Source of the DNA: Phoronis australis
Lineage: Eukaryota; Phoronida; Phoronidae
Reading direction: 5' to 3'
NCBI GenBank assembly: GCA_002633005.1
Contig: NMRA01000257.1
Location: forward strand, 280,731-322,565
DNA length: 41,835 nt
A model generated the notes under the pieces. That model saw only the letters and a program-made list of their open reading frames with translations, was not told the origin of the DNA and did not search any database. This document shows, piece after piece, positions 1 to 11,200 of the stretch (position 1 is its first letter; every line of letters starts with the position of its first letter). The translations under genes and the position numbers were made by a program.

Positions 1-564
1 ACTTTGCAAGGTAAGTTTACTACTACTAATGCATTAGACAGGCACCAAAAAACTGGAGAACACATGAAACATGGTCATCTACTTTCAGCAGACAAAGTAA
101 CTGCTGAGAAATCTCAATCAAACAATTCATAGAACACCCAAAAAGTAAATTACAACATCTCAGCTTAAAGGCCATCACTGCATCCTATCTAATTTTATGC
201 ATATTTTATATTTTCTACCTTATTTTACTAGTCACAGAACATTACATATGTCAAAATATCAAAACCAGGCCATTTTTGTGTGATGAAGCGACACCTGGTG
301 TCAGGTCACAATGAAGGTTATGCTTGGGGTTTATAAACAAACACAACAAAACCTGAATCCTTGTACATGCAAAATTTTGTGCTGGATTTGTTGAGCTCAC
401 TTGGGACTCTTAAAATGTTTATGTTATGCATTTCAAAACATAACACACAGATACCGTTCAAGATGATAAATTTATCATACATACGTTGACTGATTGGCGA
501 TTACATAAATATGGCCACTAAAATATGACAGTTGTTTGTCGCACTCTGTATTAATGACGTTGCC

Positions 565-670
565 ACAAGAAGTCAGTGTAACTATGACAATCAGGAAGTC
601 ATGGGCTGTTGCATGAGCGCCAGTACGGCAAGCAACCACCTCTCCATAATATGGTCATCATTCTTCTTGT
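565..670 (-). ncRNA. SNORD46: C/D box snoRNA, SNORD46/U40-like, in last RPS8 intron
   Basis: Box C ATGATGA is at 655-661 and box D CTGA at 573-576. They are closed by a perfect 8-bp terminal stem (565-572 with 663-670). An inner CTGA at 591-594 may serve as box D'. The guide upstream of box D contains GTCATAGTTAC, complementary to GUAACUAUGAC in helix 69 of LSU rRNA. The fifth nucleotide upstream of box D faces the second A of UAAC. That is the residue methylated by yeast snR63 and human SNORD46, and human SNORD46 also lies in an RPS8 intron. Orientation matches the host gene. At 106 nt it is rather long for the class. Confidence 0.85.
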
Positions 671-1028
671 AGCACACAAAGTCCATTCAATAGATGCACC
701 ATCAAAAATTAACGAAACTAAAGTTCCGTCCATTTTCAAGTAAAACTACACTCCAAATGTAGCACTGAAGGCAAATTCAACATTGCAATACTCTATGCCA
801 ATAAGCACGCCCTAAAAGTTATTCGATGAAAACTTAAACAGAGGCTGATGTAAATCAGTTCACTCACAAGCGCATACAGAAGCCGCCTATGTTAGAGTAA
901 CTTTCAGTTTCAATACAATTACGAATTATTATCTGTGCATGGCCAACATTGCATTGTGGACGTCTGCCATTGTCGTAACATGTTGTTCACCAAAAGGACA
1001 ACATTTAATACTGTGAACATTCACTCAC

Positions 1029-4000
1029 CATATAATCGACCGGTAGCAAATTCATCTTCAAGATGCTGTTCCACAGGGGCTACCTTTTTGCGCTCATCGT
1101 ATTTCTGTTGGGTTTTCTTAGAGCGAGCTTTGTTAATAGCAGCCTCCTCCTCTTCACTCTGTAAGCACGTAGTGTATATCCATCCAATGATTTCATAGAA
1201 CTCACAAAAACAAATTTTGCGAGACAAATCCAACTAAGCCACAAAAGCAGACTATTTTGCAATGCTTCCTTTTTTGCACTAATTACATCTTGACATCACC
1301 CTCCATGCGGCGTTTGTGAAACTATTTAACTGCTTTCTAATTACACATTAGCGAAATGCCACCCAAACATCGTTGCCAGGTTTCGCTAATTCACAACTTA
1401 CAACTCTAAATGTTTTCAGTTGTAGTATGTGCAAAACAGTTTCTTACCAGTTTTGCCCCCTTCCTCCGGCCGAGAGGTAGAGCATAGTGAGCTTCGTACC
1501 ACTGCCTGAACGGAGTACCATCAATCTGGACAATAGCATTCTTAACCAAAGTTTTGGTTCTCACCAACTCATTGTTTGAAGCATTGTAAACAACATCAAT
1601 GATCCTAGTCTTACGAGCTTGTCCTGAAACCAACCAATCGTAAGTTTCAATAACTTGATCACATACAAAACAATGGTAAGTTCAATAATTGCGAGAGCAT
1701 ATCAGAACGTTGGGACTCGAGCTGTCGTCAATAAGCTTCAGTCGAAAGATGGTAACAGTGAGTTTCATCACTTATGCTCAGCTATAAAATTTACCATTTT
1801 GCAACGGTAATTAACTTAGTCGTGGCAAGCACTAGTGGTTTTACATTCCATGAGTAAGACAAAAAAATTTTCATTTTCCACAAGTTACTTTCTGCACAAA
1901 AAGCAGTTGTATAACTTAAGGTGATCATTGACAAGCAAGCACAACAGAACGCAACAACTTACAATGTCTCCAAAATTGAGAGTATCAATGAATCTTATAA
2001 AACTAGCGTTAAGCAGTGTAGGTTGCAAGCCACAGAACGGTGTTTTTTTTGTTTCCAAGTGCCGAGTCATTTTCATTTTATCTCATCAGATGAGCCGGCC
2101 CAGGAAGGTGAAAATTATTTGGGAACGGACAATTTTGGCTTCGTCACAAGTCCTGCCCCGTGGTTGCTACCATTTTCGACCCAGGCCTGCTAAATTCTTC
2201 ACAAATCAAAAAAACATTCTCACAGCTTTCGCCCATGGGACCTGATTTTTCACCTCTCATAAGTTCTTTAATCATGCAAAAAACTGATCATGAGGGTGCT
2301 GCAACATTATATAATGTAGATTCCCCAAGCTTCCACCAGTTTTTGTGTGTCAATTCCAAGTTTCCACACCTAAAAACTACCTGTCATTAAAAATGAATTC
2401 TACAGTAATAGAATAAGCAAAACAATAACTATACCTGAACTGTTTTGTAAAGAAAGTACACAAATCATCGAAAATTTAACTGGCAAATAAAATGGTGGCA
2501 GAGGACGAAAGTTGAGTTTTAAGGTTTTCCAAGATGGCCAATGCATTCTGAATTAAACTGAAAGAGAAAAAGTGCAAATTTACCTTCAGATCCCCATGCA
2601 AAGTTGCCGTGATCCAAACGCAGAGCTCTGTACTTTTTGTTACCACCACGAGTTCGGACAGTGTGGATCCTCTGACTACCAAGCTATAAAAAACGAATGT
2701 ACAGTTAACAGTGTTGAATTAGAGATATATAAAGTCCTAAGTTTTGTGGATGCTAACAATTTAAAATTTCATTTTTTTAGGAGCACATCAGAACGTTGGG
2801 ACTCGAGTAGTCATCATGTCATCAGTCGAAAGATGGTAGATATGAGAATCATCATATATGCTCACAAGTTCCCACAGAAACTATTCTCAATGAAGATGGG
2901 GGCCTACTAAAATTTGAGTGTAAACTAAGCCAGTCCAAAGCAAGGCAAAGAAACAGGCATTTGAACAAAGATGAATTTATTCTAGCATTCTGACACTGTT
3001 CTAATCCTAAAAGCATTTTTTCTAAATAACAATATAGTGTGATGTAATAAGTTCACCTTGGTGTTAGCAGAAGGTCGGCCCAACTCAAACTTTCTCTTCT
3101 TTCGTGGTTGGTCCCGACGCCCACCGGTCTTCCTCCTCTTATGCCACTTGTCGCGGGAGATACCTGAAATATGTGGTCATAAAAATAAGACACATAGGAA
3201 AACATCTCAATCTACGATGCCACATCATGCTGGCCTCCTCACTGCCCTGCTGCGACTGTACGGCGACCACAAAAGAACAAGGTTGCCACTGATGTGAGAA
3301 ACTATGCAAAACGGTATTAACTTGCTGTCCGATACTCCTACGTTCTCAAGGCCTAGTGCACTACTAACACTATTACCAATTACAGCGCTTCTGTTGTGTT
3401 CTATGGGTTTGGCAACAGTGATCCTGCAGTGTTCTAACCACGCTCATTACATTCATACCATGAATACTTCATGAGTACCACAACTCCATAACTAACAACT
3501 TTAGTACTTGTGTTACATGACCGTGGCAACTAAATGTTCTCCACAACAACGTTTAACAAGTCTATGTGACCTGTTTGGCAGCACTCACGACCCAATTAAA
3601 TGGCCAGCAATCTGTTTTGAAAAAAGGCATCACTATCATTCTGTTTTCTCCACTCCCTATTTTAAATACCATCCCAAATAATGCCCGAAAAAAATCTTAA
3701 GGAACTACGGGGCTCGACACTTAGCATAACGTGAAGTCGCCAAATACAACCTGGAATGAACCATTCCAGGTAGCCAAACGGAAAACGGAGACTGCCAAAA
3801 AGGACAACCAGAGAGCAGCAGTTCCGTGGAATGATATCCATATTCCTATTTTTCTGCTCGGCAGCACAAGTAGCTGCTGTTAAGGCATTTCCGGTATTCA
3901 CATGAACATTTCAGACGGACTTTTCATTCATGCTCCAGCTCAAACTAGTAAAGAACATGATCACAGCAATAAGCATGTGAGATGATCTTAAATTTCCGTT

Positions 4001-5564
4001 CCACCAACGAAGCTCACAAGATGGCAGACATTTGCACAGTTTGCAGGCTTTTAACATCTTCACTATCCCTAGACAATGACCATCGTCTGTGCTGGCACAG
4101 AGTTGGAAGGAATTAAAATACATCAACCACCTCCTAAGGTGTCCATCTGTGCACAAATGGTATTTATAACGCGACTTTGATATTTTAGTCAGTGCGAGGC
4201 ATAATTCGCCGAAAAGCTTCCGGCTTATGAAGCTCCAATAAGAGCCCCGTTGTCTTTGCTCAGCAGAGATGATGGTCTGCAGTGTACACTAACACAGCCA
4301 CAGCATTTACTTTATAACTTAAGTTCAGATTCTGCTAACACGTTTGGTGATCTCAGTTCACACTTGGCAAACTGAAAATTCTGCTGGGTCACATCTGGCA
4401 AGTTGAATTCATGATAAGCGTAGAGCCCTGGACTTGTGCACTTTGGATGTATGAAATCCAGAAGCAACGCTCATAAATCGAAGTCAAGAGGGCACTAAAA
4501 ACCCCTTCATCCCACGGGCGTTCTCAGCTTCTGATTGTCCCCATATCATACACTACATATAATACTACAAGGTATGACACTCCCGACTAGAAATTCCACG
4601 GGTGCTTCCCTTCAGTCCTCCATAGCTAACATAAAACTCAATAAATTTACACAAAACAAGGTTTCAACAAACCATTGGCAAATGATCTTACTTCCAATAC
4701 CTTTCACGGTGTCCTGTTCTGGCGACTTCGTAAGAAATTCGCAGTCAAAGAACAAAAATGTTCACAAAAAGCCCAAACACACTTCCATCTTGGACGGCTC
4801 GAGGTCAAGGATGGTACGGAAATTGCCAGTTTGTCATGTAAAGTCACGATGTCGATAACGCCGTCCAGCTGAAATTCATCAGTAATTTCCGTACCGTCCC
4901 TAACCTCGAGCCATCCAAGATGTAAGAGTGTTTGGGCTATTTGTGAACATTTTTGTTCTTTGACTGAATTTCTTACAAAGTTGCCGGAACAGGACACCGT
5001 GAATGCTATTGGAAGAAAGAACAATTGCCAATGGTTTGTTGTTGAAACCTTATTTTGTGCAAATTTACTGCGTTTTATGTTGGCTATGGAAGGCTAAAGA
5101 GAAGCACCCGCGGAATTTCTAGTCGCGCAATTGCCTCTTGGCCGGATGGTTTAGATGCTTGACTGTCGCTCGTGCAACCCGGGTTCAAGGCCCGGTCATC
5201 ACAAATTTTCTACAAAGATAGTCCTTTCCAGTAGAACTTGATGCTGAGAACAATTTTCACACATTAATTGTAAGAAGCCTGAGTCCAAATTCTGGAAAAA
5301 TAAAATTTTGAAGGAAGTTCGTTCTACCAGTACCGTTCAAAGCGACTAAGCAAAGAGAAATCCATAACATCACAACACCTGTGGTACACGACAACCACCT
5401 CGAAATATACTAAAATAATAGCTCTGAGACTTTAAATGTGCATTTATAAGGAAACATTTACAGTCTAGATGTTAGATGTTCGGTGTGTCAAAAGCAATAA
5501 TGTAGATTTTTCTAACAACGTATAGGCAATAGTCATACCCATGATGGCGACCGACGTGAAAAGG
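1029..5564 (-). CDS. RPS8: 40S ribosomal protein S8 (eS8), 3' end beyond window
   Basis: Structural protein of the small ribosomal subunit. Exons on the minus strand: 5539-5564 (5' UTR plus ATGG), 3057-3163, 2584-2683, 1448-1623 and 1029-1158. All junctions are GT..AG and all phases agree (4, 107, 100, 176 and 130 nt). The joined product gives 172 of roughly 208 residues. Recognisable eS8 blocks are [13 protein letters not shown] in exon 2, [13 protein letters not shown] in exon 3, [19 protein letters not shown] and [14 protein letters not shown] in exon 4, and KYDERKK in exon 5, all near identical to vertebrate RPS8 as I know it. The missing exon should carry the C-terminal part ending in the basic tail; no match is present between 1 and 1028. 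Three introns host C/D snoRNAs, as in vertebrate RPS8. The identity is certain; exon 1 is inferred from the ATGG|GTATGA junction, its phase and the promoter context. Confidence 0.95.
1348..1392 (-). other. Intronic hairpin in RPS8 intron 4
   Basis: A perfect 9-bp inverted repeat, TTAGCGAAA with TTTCGCTAA, closes a loop of about 25 nt in the 289-bp intron between coding exons 4 and 5. This is the only RPS8 intron fully in view, apart from long intron 1, without a recognisable C/D snoRNA. It could be one arm of an H/ACA RNA, but I could not place a convincing H box, second hairpin and ACA tail. Confidence 0.3.
1695..1779 (-). ncRNA. C/D box snoRNA copy A in RPS8 intron 3
   Basis: The terminal stem GAGCAT/ATGCTC (1774-1779 with 1695-1700) encloses box C GTGATGA (1765-1771), box D' CTGA (1738-1741), a C'-like TGACGA and box D CTGA (1702-1705). 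The D' guide ACCATCTTTCG is complementary to CGAAAGAUGGU of 28S rRNA. Its fifth position faces the middle A of GAAAG, which I take to be the site served by human SNORD32A/SNORD51 (Am1511; yeast Am807). The D guide CTCGAGTCCCAACGTT has no target that I can name. It lies sense to RPS8 and is paralogous to the copy at 2781-2863. Confidence 0.85.
2781..2863 (-). ncRNA. C/D box snoRNA copy B in RPS8 intron 2
   Basis: The terminal stem GAGCA/TGCTC (2859-2863 with 2781-2785) encloses box C ATGATGA (2849-2855), box D' CTGA (2822-2825), a C'-like ATGATGA and box D CTGA (2788-2791). The two guide-plus-box segments (16 nt at D', 20 nt at D) are identical to copy A at 1695-1779, while the connecting sequence has diverged. 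That is the pattern expected of two functional paralogues under selection for their guides. Sense to RPS8. Predicted target of D': the GAAAG site of 28S rRNA. Confidence 0.85.
4584..5125. repeat. 542-bp foldback (long inverted repeat)
   Basis: The left arm (4584 to about 4830) and right arm (about 4885 to 5125) are imperfect reverse complements along their length, starting from the outer CGACTAG/CTAGTCG ends. Matching landmarks include GGTTTCAACAAACCATTGGC with its inverse near 5020-5050, CACGGTGTCCTGTTC with its inverse near 4985-5000, and GAACAAAAATGTTCACAA with its inverse near 4940-4960. The central spacer is roughly 55 bp. I see no transposase and no clear target duplication, so this is a foldback/MITE-like element or an inverted duplication. 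The two open frames in it (4675-4872 plus and 4704-5024 minus) are mirror products of the arms. Confidence 0.8.
5137..5203 (+). repeat. tRNA-like sequence (SINE head or tRNA pseudogene)
   Basis: An A-box-like TGGCCGGATGG (5139-5149) and a perfect B box GGTTCAAGGCC (5182-5192) lie at normal tRNA spacing. The presumed acceptor ends do not pair and I could not fold a convincing anticodon arm. It is therefore a tRNA-derived element rather than a working tRNA gene. It starts about 12 bp after the foldback ends. Confidence 0.5.
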
Positions 5565-5577
5565 ACGTCTCGCGAGA
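5539..5577 (-). promoter_or_regulatory. RPS8 core promoter and TOP start
   Basis: Reading the minus strand, the palindrome TCTCGCGAGA (5568-5577) is followed by CCTTTTC (5558-5564), then by about 20 nt of 5' UTR and ATGG at the exon 1 donor. TCTCGCGAGA is a known motif of TATA-less housekeeping promoters, including ribosomal protein genes. A transcription start at a C followed by pyrimidines is the TOP signature of translation-machinery mRNAs. The combination supports both the promoter and the short first exon. The exact start nucleotide (5563 or 5564) is inferred. Confidence 0.75.
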
Positions 5578-6360
5578 TTTCATCAGTAGTTTTCAGATTT
5601 CCCGTTAGGTGACGATAAATCGCATTTGCAAAACTTCACGAAAACGACTGACTTACAGCACAGTGATAACTATGGGTCAAAAACTTAGCCTAATTGTTCA
5701 TGATTTCCTGTGTGGGTAGCCATTTTATAATTTATATGTCGACTTTGATAACTCTTCTTGTTCCGGTTTCAACAAACGATCGGAGTTGGCGCATGCTAGT
5801 GATAAATTTGAACTGTGCAATTAACTGAAAATACTGAACAACAAAACAAAGTGGGGCCACAGTGGGGGACAGTGCCAGTGCAACAGTGGCAGTGCCAGGA
5901 TCAAAACAGAATTTATTATTTACTGATTAAGGTTGTTGTTTGAGATGTGACTCGCGCACTATTGTTTCTGATGAGATGGCATGTTGTGGTAGTCTAATCC
6001 AGAGTAAAATAGTTGATGGGAAGAAAGATTTTGCGTAGTATGCAGTTCCAATCCGTTCCAATGTAGAATGTATGTTCTCTAAAAGAATGAGCTAGAATGG
6101 GAATGGACTAGAAAATATGTAGGGGTGGAAGGTATTATGTATGGGTAATGTCAACCAGGTTGTGTATGGTCTTGTACATGAAAGACTATCGTTTCAGGTA
6201 TGACTGAGACTGTGAGTTGATTTCTTCCCTACGTGTTTGCTCTCTGCCGGAGTCTCTGGGCCTGGCTCCAGTCGAGGTCTGCTCAGCTATTGCCTTTAGT
6301 TTCACTCATTTTTTTGGTTTTGGCAATTGAGATAAAGTCCAACTATGACAACAAATAGTA

Positions 6361-6502
6361 GAGATTACCCGACCCGGGAATCGAACCAGCGACCCCCATA
6401 AAACCGGCAAGCGTGCTAACCATTCAGCTATATAGGCAATTGCCCATTAGCGAGTGGCTAACAGAGGCTCATATACGATTCACCGGAAGCACGTCTACAA
6501 CA
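6361..6502 (-). repeat. tRNA-derived repeat, copy 1
   Basis: Read on the minus strand it holds a perfect A box TAGCTGAATGG (6420-6430) and B box GGTTCGATTCC (6377-6387) at tRNA spacing, preceded by a unit-specific region up to 6502. It matches the second copy at 6760-6903 over about 142 bp with scattered substitutions. The acceptor ends do not pair, so this is a tRNA-derived SINE-like unit, not a tRNA gene. Confidence 0.75.
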
Positions 6503-6759
6503 TTCCCCCCTTTCCTATGGAACGGGCACGCCACCAGGAAAGTGAACACCAGGATGTCTCCCGTATGTAGGTCATCAACGTCCCTAATTGGTACTTTTAC
6601 CACCACGACACACAGGTGAACACAAGGTAGTCTCTCATACACAGGTCCTTGACTCCTGCAACCTTCCATGAGCACCGTCCTGAGGTCCGCGGGTACTAGT
6701 TGGCAGTGCTTCATTGGTAGATCATCCATTTGCCGACTACGCCATTTGTAGTAATAGCC

Positions 6760-6903
6760 GAGATTATCCGACCCGGGAATCGAACCAGCGACCCCCATAA
6801 AACCTGCAAGCGCGCTAACCATTCAACTAATCATAGGCAATTGTCCGTTAGCGAGTGGCTAACAGAGGCTCATATATGATTCACCAGAAGCACGTCTACA
6901 ACA
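6760..6903 (-). repeat. tRNA-derived repeat, copy 2
   Basis: A direct repeat of 6361-6502. The B box GGTTCGATTCC (6776-6786) is intact; the A box has one change (TAGTTGAATGG, 6819-6829). The copies lie about 399 bp apart around 257 bp of unrelated sequence that is open on the minus strand but looks non-coding. Confidence 0.75.
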
Positions 6904-8187
6904 GTCCTGACAGATAACTCAATATGAATGGCCTCTTCTCTGAATTTTCTTATATTGTATGTTTTCTGTTGTTGATAATTTTTATGTGATTTATTTATAT
7001 ATTTTAAGAGCCTCCTCAAACAATTAAAGAACAGTATGCAATCCTTTAAAAATTAAAATTCTTTGGTGAATAATGTGCAATGGAGAGGGAACTGCTGTGT
7101 TTTTTAGACATTCTGTGCCTTGATTTCCATTATTTAAATTCCTTGGCTCCACTTGATTCACTCCCCTTGGCATACCGGTTCAACTGGAAAAGGCAAATGT
7201 TTAGATGCCAGTATTAGGACTGCTGGCTCACAAACCAATCGAATGTCTTAACTGGTTGACGTAGTGAATCCAGGCATTGACAGTGATTCCCGCAATGGTT
7301 TCCGGGCGCATCTGTGTCGTTTCGTAGAATGTCAAGAAAAAGTTGTATTTTAATGCATATGGCTCAGTTGTGCCTAATTAGAGTAGACCTTCAGACTATA
7401 GCTAGTTAGTACACCTTTGGACTAGTGCACCCTCGGACTAGTGAGCTGCTCCTCTTTGTCATGGGCAATCATTTTGGACACCCAGTATAGTCTCTAGGAG
7501 TAATGAACTGTTATTTTTGGCAAGCCCAGAACTCATTTCTCATTTGAGTAAAGGAGCAAGTTGAGACCAACTTTAAGCTAGTGGTCAAAATCCAAAGTTC
7601 ACCTTTTGGTGGAACGTGGTGATATAACCATACACTTAAAGATGTAGTTGCATGCTTCTATATAACCATGCTAATTTATAGCAGGAACTAAACAACAATG
7701 CTGTTTGAACATCATCTGTGATAGACAAAGTGCAGTAACGTTGCATTCACTGGCAAGTCAAAGTAAATGTGAAAATAAAAAATTCTGCAAATACCGGGTA
7801 GGTGAACTTTGCACTTATGACATACCTTGGGGATTCACACAACCCACGTCATGCAGTGTTATTCCCCAACACCACGTCACGATACTTACTGGACACTGTT
7901 GAGTGATTTACGGCAGATCAGTTTTGACACCGTGAAAATCGTTTTTAAAACATTTGGTAATTTTCAACCTACTTCATATTAACATCACTGCTATATGTTA
8001 TAACTAATTTGACCAAGCAATCACGGAGATAAGGAATTAGCGTCCAAGTTCCACTTCAAACTCCAACTATATACAAAGATAAAATGTTTACTCAGACTTG
8101 AAGACCTGAGGTAATCTGATTTTTCCAAAAGATATTGCAGTTAGGGATAAATTTCAATAACGATAAACGTAACTTTTTATTCTGCAG

Positions 8188-8226
8188 AAAATACAACGTG
8201 ACTAGCCGTGGGCTGGCTAAGGAGAG
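8188..8226 (+). other. 5' UTR part of MS4A-like exon
   Basis: A pyrimidine tract and CAG at 8171-8187 form a good 3' splice site 39 nt before the ATG. The start codon is therefore in an internal exon and an untranslated first exon lies upstream. ATG 8227 is the first in-frame ATG of this exon. Confidence 0.55.
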
Positions 8227-11200
8227 ATGTCGTATGTGCCACAAATAGACGAAGATGATGAGGCGGAGTCAGATTCCACTCAACAGGACATTTCAACTTT
8301 AAATCAACAAGGTTATGATGAGCCAGAAATACAAGGTGGTCTACAAAGGATTGCCAGAGAGAGGCTGTTATTTAAGAAAAGATGGCCAAAAGCCCTTGGA
8401 ATTGCTCAAACGACTGTTGGATTTATCACTGTAATGTTAAGTAAGGAAGCAACGACCAGACAAAGTTTGTTTAAGATGCATCACTCTTTTGATAGTGTAC
8501 TGCACTTCGGCATTTGATCAAGTGATTGCACTCAAACGAAACAGGTGCGATATTGGCGAAAGCATTGATGATGACCAAGGTTTGGCAAAGCTTGAATTGG
8601 TGGAAGTTGAATGTAACGCAAATTATTTATGTGTCAAGATAAAAAGGTGCGACTGTCAACAGAGTTTTAATGCATAAGTTGGCCCAAGTTAAGCAATTAT
8701 AATGCTTCAATAAAACTGTTGTGCCTGAGGTGGTGTTGCAAATGAACAAAACTGTTGTACTGATAGGGGGTTATAGTATCTCAGATTGATTATTGTTTCA
8801 GAATCATACTTTTCTCATTGGAACTATTTCTCTTTGAGTAGGAATCGCAGGACCACACAACCAGTAATATGATCACTGCCTCCACATTATTGAATTAGCA
8901 CCAGAACTAAAAAGTTCCGTAAATCATCTGTTTTCTTTTGTTTCATTTAGTATTACAAATAAATTTCAAATTCATCGTCCGCATAATTTCCAACTTTGTG
9001 AAAATTGCGCTACTGAAGAGCTACGGTATACGCCAAAGGATAACGACAAAATACCATTTTCCCGCCATGACAGTGGATTCGCCACTATAAATGATGGGCA
9101 ATGACCTGTCAGGAGTTACCATACCAGCTGTAATATCTTCTTGAAATGTTGTAATGCCTGTTGAATTGGTCCAGTTCTACCTCATTTACATCTCATTAAG
9201 AATTTAGTGTAGCATGAATTCTTTATTTAGTTGGAATTCAGAAAATATAATATAACCAGTAACTCCCTCTGTAGATAACAGACTTGACTGAAGCAGTTCC
9301 ACTGTAATTACCATATTGAGAACTTTCAGTGAGAACTGAGATCATAGTATGCCTGAGTTCCATTACATCAAGCTTAATTCTTTTCAGGCTATACACCATA
9401 AGCTTTTAATATGTTTCTAACTTTTTTGTTTCAGGTCTTACTGAAATCTTTATCGTCCCTGCTTTCGAAAGTCCCAAAGACTTTAGTTATCCAAGAATTG
9501 ATCTCTCAAATAGTTTTGCTGCTGGTGTTTGGTCTGGATTTATGGTATGTTTTTATGGACTAATGGTAGGTTGTTCCCTATTTCATAATTGAGAACCCGA
9601 TGTAGAGGCCCTGATGTTACTGCAATAACAGAAATCATGTGGAATTCACATGATCTCTCTTTCATTCAATTAGAGGTTTCGAACAGAATTCTCATATTTC
9701 AGTAGCAGATTCATAATTGCAATATTTTTGGTTTTTAATTGTCACACGCACGCACACACACCCACACACACAAATACACACGCACAGATACTCATACACC
9801 AACATGCACACCCGTAAAATGTTTATGGGTGCATTATGCATCCCGTCCTTCCTTCTGTGTGTCCAAAATCTCTGGATGGAAGTTCACGAAATTTGCAGAC
9901 ATGGTATTATCATGGATCGCACGAGAGAATTTCCAGATGGTGTGTCACTTGTAAATGTCTTCCAACTGAGCATTGGAATTTGTTTTGTAACTAAAATGCA
10001 TTTTTTACTTGTACAGTCAACCCTAGGAGAAATCACTTTCCTTTTTATCACAGAAAACTTTCATGAGAGTGATTACAACAATTGGGTCAAACATTTCCGT
10101 CACGTGTTTTGCAAAGTGCATGACACAGCACTTGAGAAATACTTTGATTATTAATGGAACTTAATATGTATCTTGTAATATCAAAATCTAAGTCAACAAT
10201 CATAAATAACACTCCAAGTGGAAATACTGACCATGAGATGAACTCGGTAACTTTTGGGGAACAAAATGCTAAGCTATGCACAATTATCTGCCAATAGATG
10301 ATATCTGTATCAGTCCTGCCATCAGGTATATATAATAGCTGTTGCTCATTTCAGCTTATAATGACTGGGAGTACAGCACTTCGAGCATCCATCAGCAGAA
10401 GGGCGACCACAGTAAGTGTTGAATGAGTGGTCATTTTTGCTGTACCAGAAGCACTGACATCTTGTGTGGTGTGAAGATTGCTGGTTAAACATGAGTCACC
10501 CATCAGGGGCAGTTTTATCCACCGTCTTTCAGGCATGGCTTCCATTCTGAACTGTAGTGATGTGTATAATTAGCTGATAAGCCTGGCTGGAAACTGCTTT
10601 GCAATGAATAGCCCAGTCACTACTACTTGATTAATTTTGAAAACTCAAGAACCTAATTATAGTCTAATTTTTTATCCTCTATTTAGATTCTATGGCTTTC
10701 TTATTCCAAAAAGAAAATGGAAAGTACAGCCAGGATCCTTTCAAACCTTCTATTTAGATATGATATGATAAGAAACTGTGATTACTTTCACTATGTGACC
10801 TAGTGAAGAGAATCACTTTATTGATGATTAGCTCCTTAATGAGACTGGAATGTGGATAGAACTGGTTAGGCTGACCATGTGACATTGGAGAAATTCAAAA
10901 GGTTTCTTTAATGTGATCCTTATCTCATTTAAAGGGGATGTTTACAGCTCGTGCCTGAACTAAAACCACTTACATCTTGTAATAAGCACTGTAAACTTCC
11001 CTTCTACTCTACTGCCTTGTGACACTAGAGACACCTGAAGCCTGCTAATCCTGAGTCTTTAATTGCGCTTGTTCATCTCAGTTCACATTTTGTTTCTTGC
11101 TCTCCTCTTCCACATCTGCTACTTGGTTTCCAGTCTTCCATGACACTTCCTGGTTTATTTTCATTGATTTCATTTGTTTAGATTCACTTTTTGAGGTCTT

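Larger units (their letters stand above)
3164..5538 (-). other. RPS8 intron 1
   Basis: A 2.4-kb intron, unusually long for this gene. Apart from the foldback repeat at 4584-5125 and the tRNA-like sequence at 5137-5203, I see no coding exon, no C/D pair with a terminal stem and no other structure. Confidence 0.6.
5565..8187. other. Spacer between RPS8 promoter and MS4A-like gene
   Basis: Besides the repeat pair at 6361-6903 I see no coding exon. The first non-coding exon of the MS4A-like gene probably lies here, because its first coding exon is preceded by a 3' splice site. I cannot place it. The two genes diverge from this interval. Confidence 0.5.

Noticed and set aside
1-16. CAAG|GTAAGT looks like a plus-strand exon end
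   Set aside because: It lies inside the last RPS8 intron on the opposite strand and the 10 bp to its left cannot be evaluated; a chance donor-like match is likely.
5137-5203. A functional tRNA gene
   Set aside because: Good A and B boxes, but the acceptor ends do not pair and no anticodon arm folds.
6361-6903. tRNA genes or LTRs of a miniature LTR element
   Set aside because: Acceptor stems do not pair, and there are no TG..CA ends, primer site or polypurine tract; kept only as tRNA-derived repeats.
9717-10154. 145-codon frame across the CA repeat
   Set aside because: It runs through a microsatellite within an intron of the MS4A-like gene; repeats keep frames open artificially.
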